A stretch of DNA of 6,891 nt, taken from positions 1-6,891 of the forward strand of contig JALHSV010000101.1 of NCBI GenBank assembly GCA_022865525.1, written 5' to 3'. Source of the stretch: Thermodesulfovibrionales bacterium. GTDB taxonomy: Bacteria > Nitrospirota > Thermodesulfovibrionia > Thermodesulfovibrionales > SM23-35. A program made the translations under genes and the position numbers. A model generated the notes under the pieces. The model was given only the letters and a program-made list of their open reading frames with translations. It made no database searches and was not told the DNA's origin. Below, piece after piece: positions 5,611 through 6,891 of the stretch. Within the stretch, counting starts at the first letter, position 1. The number at the start of each line of letters is the position of its first letter.

Positions 5611-6891
5611 CACGGATAGAAATGGCAGCAAAAGGTATCATTACTGACGAAGTAAAAGAAGTGGCAATCGCTGAGGGTATTGCTCCGGAAAGACTTGCCT
5701 CAGATATTGCAAACGGATTCACGGTTATTCCGCGGAATCATCTCCACGCGATTAAGCCGGTAGGGATTGGCAGAGGTCTGACGACAAAGATCAATGCGAA
5801 TATAGGGACATCAAAAGACAGGATTTCCTTTGACGACGAACTGAAAAAACTTGATGTTCTTGTCCGGTATGGGGCTGATGCAGTCATGGATCTCTCCACC
5901 GGCGGCGCTATCAGGGATTTGAGAAGGCTTCTCATCAGGCAATCCCCCCTCTCTGTTGGAACGGTTCCTATCTACGAGGCTGCTGTGAAAGCTGTTGAGG
6001 GTCATGGCACAATTGCTAAGATGACTCCTGACAGCATTTTTGATGTCATTGAGGAGCATGCAAAAGACGGGGTTGATTTTATAACTGTTCATTGTGGCCT
6101 CACAAGGAAAGCAATTGAACGGCTGAGGAATGACAGCAGAGTGCTTGATATCGTAAGCCGGGGAGGTTCGTTTCTCCTTGAATGGATGATCTACAATGAC
6201 AGAGAAAACCCTCTTTATGAGCATTATGACCGTCTTCTCGAAATATCGAAGAAATACGATGTAACCCTCAGCCTTGGAGACGGTTTGCGTCCGGGATGTC
6301 TTGAAGATGCAACAGACAGGAGCCAGATTGAAGAACTCCTGACCATCGGGGAATTGAGGGACAGGGCTGTCGAAGCCGGTGTCCAGGTGATCGTTGAAGG
6401 GCCCGGACATGTCCCACTGAATCAGGTCGAACTGAATATCAAAATCCAGAAAGAAGTCTGCAAAGGCGCACCCTTCTATGTGCTCGGCCCGCTTGTTACC
6501 GATATCGCAATGGGATATGACCACATAGCCGCAGCGATCGGAGGTGCGATTGCCGGAGCTGCCGGTGCTGATTTTCTGTGCTATGTCACCCCGGCAGAAC
6601 ACATCAGGCTTCCTGATATCGATGATGTGAAAGAAGGGGTCATTGCATCAAAAATAGCTGCACATGCGGCAGACATTGCAAAGGGTATCCCCTCTGCGAT
6701 AGAACGCGACAGGAAGATGGCAAAGTGCAGAAAAAATCTGGACTGGAACGGTCAGATAGCGCTGAGTCTTGATCCCGAGAGGGTAAGAAAATGGCGTTCA
6801 GAAGTGCCATTAGCAGAACAGGATGTCTGCAGTATGTGCGGTGAGTTCTGCGCAATCAGGACTGTTGAGCGGGCACTGCGAAAGAAAAGAT
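5607..6891 (+). CDS. thiC: Phosphomethylpyrimidine synthase ThiC, short form; 3' end cut off by the window
   Basis: A radical-SAM enzyme that rearranges aminoimidazole ribotide to HMP phosphate. The frame is open from ATG 5607 to the window end, 428 residues, with no stop reached; short-form ThiC is about 430 residues, so only a few codons should be missing. Motifs: MDLSTGG (94-100), VGTVPIYEA (117-125), VSRGGS (183-188), SLGDGLRPGC (222-231), EGPGHVP (264-270), GPLVTDIAMGYDHI (294-307) and GADFLCYVTPAEH (320-332). His268 and His332 match the two conserved metal-binding histidines. The C-terminal cluster cysteines are Cys408, Cys411 and Cys415 (CSMCGEFC), giving CX2CX3C where long-form ThiC has CX2CX4C. 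ATG overlaps the thiE stop by four bases, and GAGG (5595-5598) lies eight bases upstream. ThiC paralogues making 5-hydroxybenzimidazole (BzaF/BzaA/BzaB) are similar, but the thi operon and TPP riboswitch favour ThiC. Confidence 0.94.
   Translation, partial: MTRIEMAAKGIITDEVKEVAIAEGIAPERLASDIANGFTVIPRNHLHAIKPVGIGRGLTTKINANIGTSKDRISFDDELKKLDVLVRYGADAVMDLSTGGAIRDLRRLLIRQSPLSVGTVPIYEAAVKAVEGHGTIAKMTPDSIFDVIEEHAKDGVDFITVHCGLTRKAIERLRNDSRVLDIVSRGGSFLLEWMIYNDRENPLYEHYDRLLEISKKYDVTLSLGDGLRPGCLEDATDRSQIEELLTIGELRDRAVEAGVQVIVEGPGHVPLNQVELNIKIQKEVCKGAPFYVLGPLVTDIAMGYDHIAAAIGGAIAGAAGADFLCYVTPAEHIRLPDIDDVKEGVIASKIAAHAADIAKGIPSAIERDRKMAKCRKNLDWNGQIALSLDPERVRKWRSEVPLAEQDVCSMCGEFCAIRTVERALRKKR

Noticed and set aside
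5811..6602. 263-codon open frame on the minus strand opposite thiC
   Set aside because: ThiC is certain on the plus strand with continuous family motifs, and the antisense product shows no family features.

Overview
The window reads as ordinary bacterial chromosome, most likely from a Gram-negative anaerobe or facultative anaerobe. A lineage such as Nitrospirota or Desulfobacterota would fit, but this rests on overall protein character and I cannot fix the taxon. Supporting hints are a ChaN-type lipoprotein, which suggests an outer membrane, a short-form ThiC of about 430 residues, and a TPP riboswitch of bacterial type. GC content is uneven: roughly 57% over the deacetylase gene, about 50% over the thiamine genes and about 40% over the zinc-ribbon gene (estimated from sampled lines).

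Layout. From position 1 to 1440 on the plus strand there is the 3' part of a cyclophilin gene, a ChaN-like lipoprotein gene and a tRNA-Pro(CGG) gene. From 1496 to 3388 two genes lie on the minus strand: an AcuC-type histone-deacetylase-fold enzyme, and upstream of it an unrecognised protein with an N-terminal zinc ribbon and a C-terminal region that looks like three beta-alpha repeats. A roughly 330-base non-coding stretch follows, holding a good 12-bp inverted repeat. From 3717 to the end is a thiamine operon on the plus strand: a strong promoter, a TPP riboswitch with an intrinsic terminator, then thiS, thiG, thiE and thiC. ThiC runs off the window within a few codons of its expected end.

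How the genes work together. ThiS (sulfur carrier) and ThiG (thiazole synthase) make the thiazole half of thiamine. ThiC makes the pyrimidine half (HMP phosphate). ThiE joins the pyrimidine and thiazole phosphates to give thiamine phosphate. The riboswitch should stop transcription before thiS when TPP is plentiful. The aptamer contains a 7-base segment exactly complementary to the 5' arm of the terminator, which gives a concrete antiterminator model. ThiF, ThiH or ThiO, and ThiD are not in the window.

I did not find a clear new multi-gene system. The items most worth a second look are the zinc-ribbon/beta-alpha-repeat protein, the riboswitch switching helix, the poor ribosome site and six-codon mini-ORF in front of thiS, and the heptamer-repeat DNA that encodes the N-terminal extension of ThiE.
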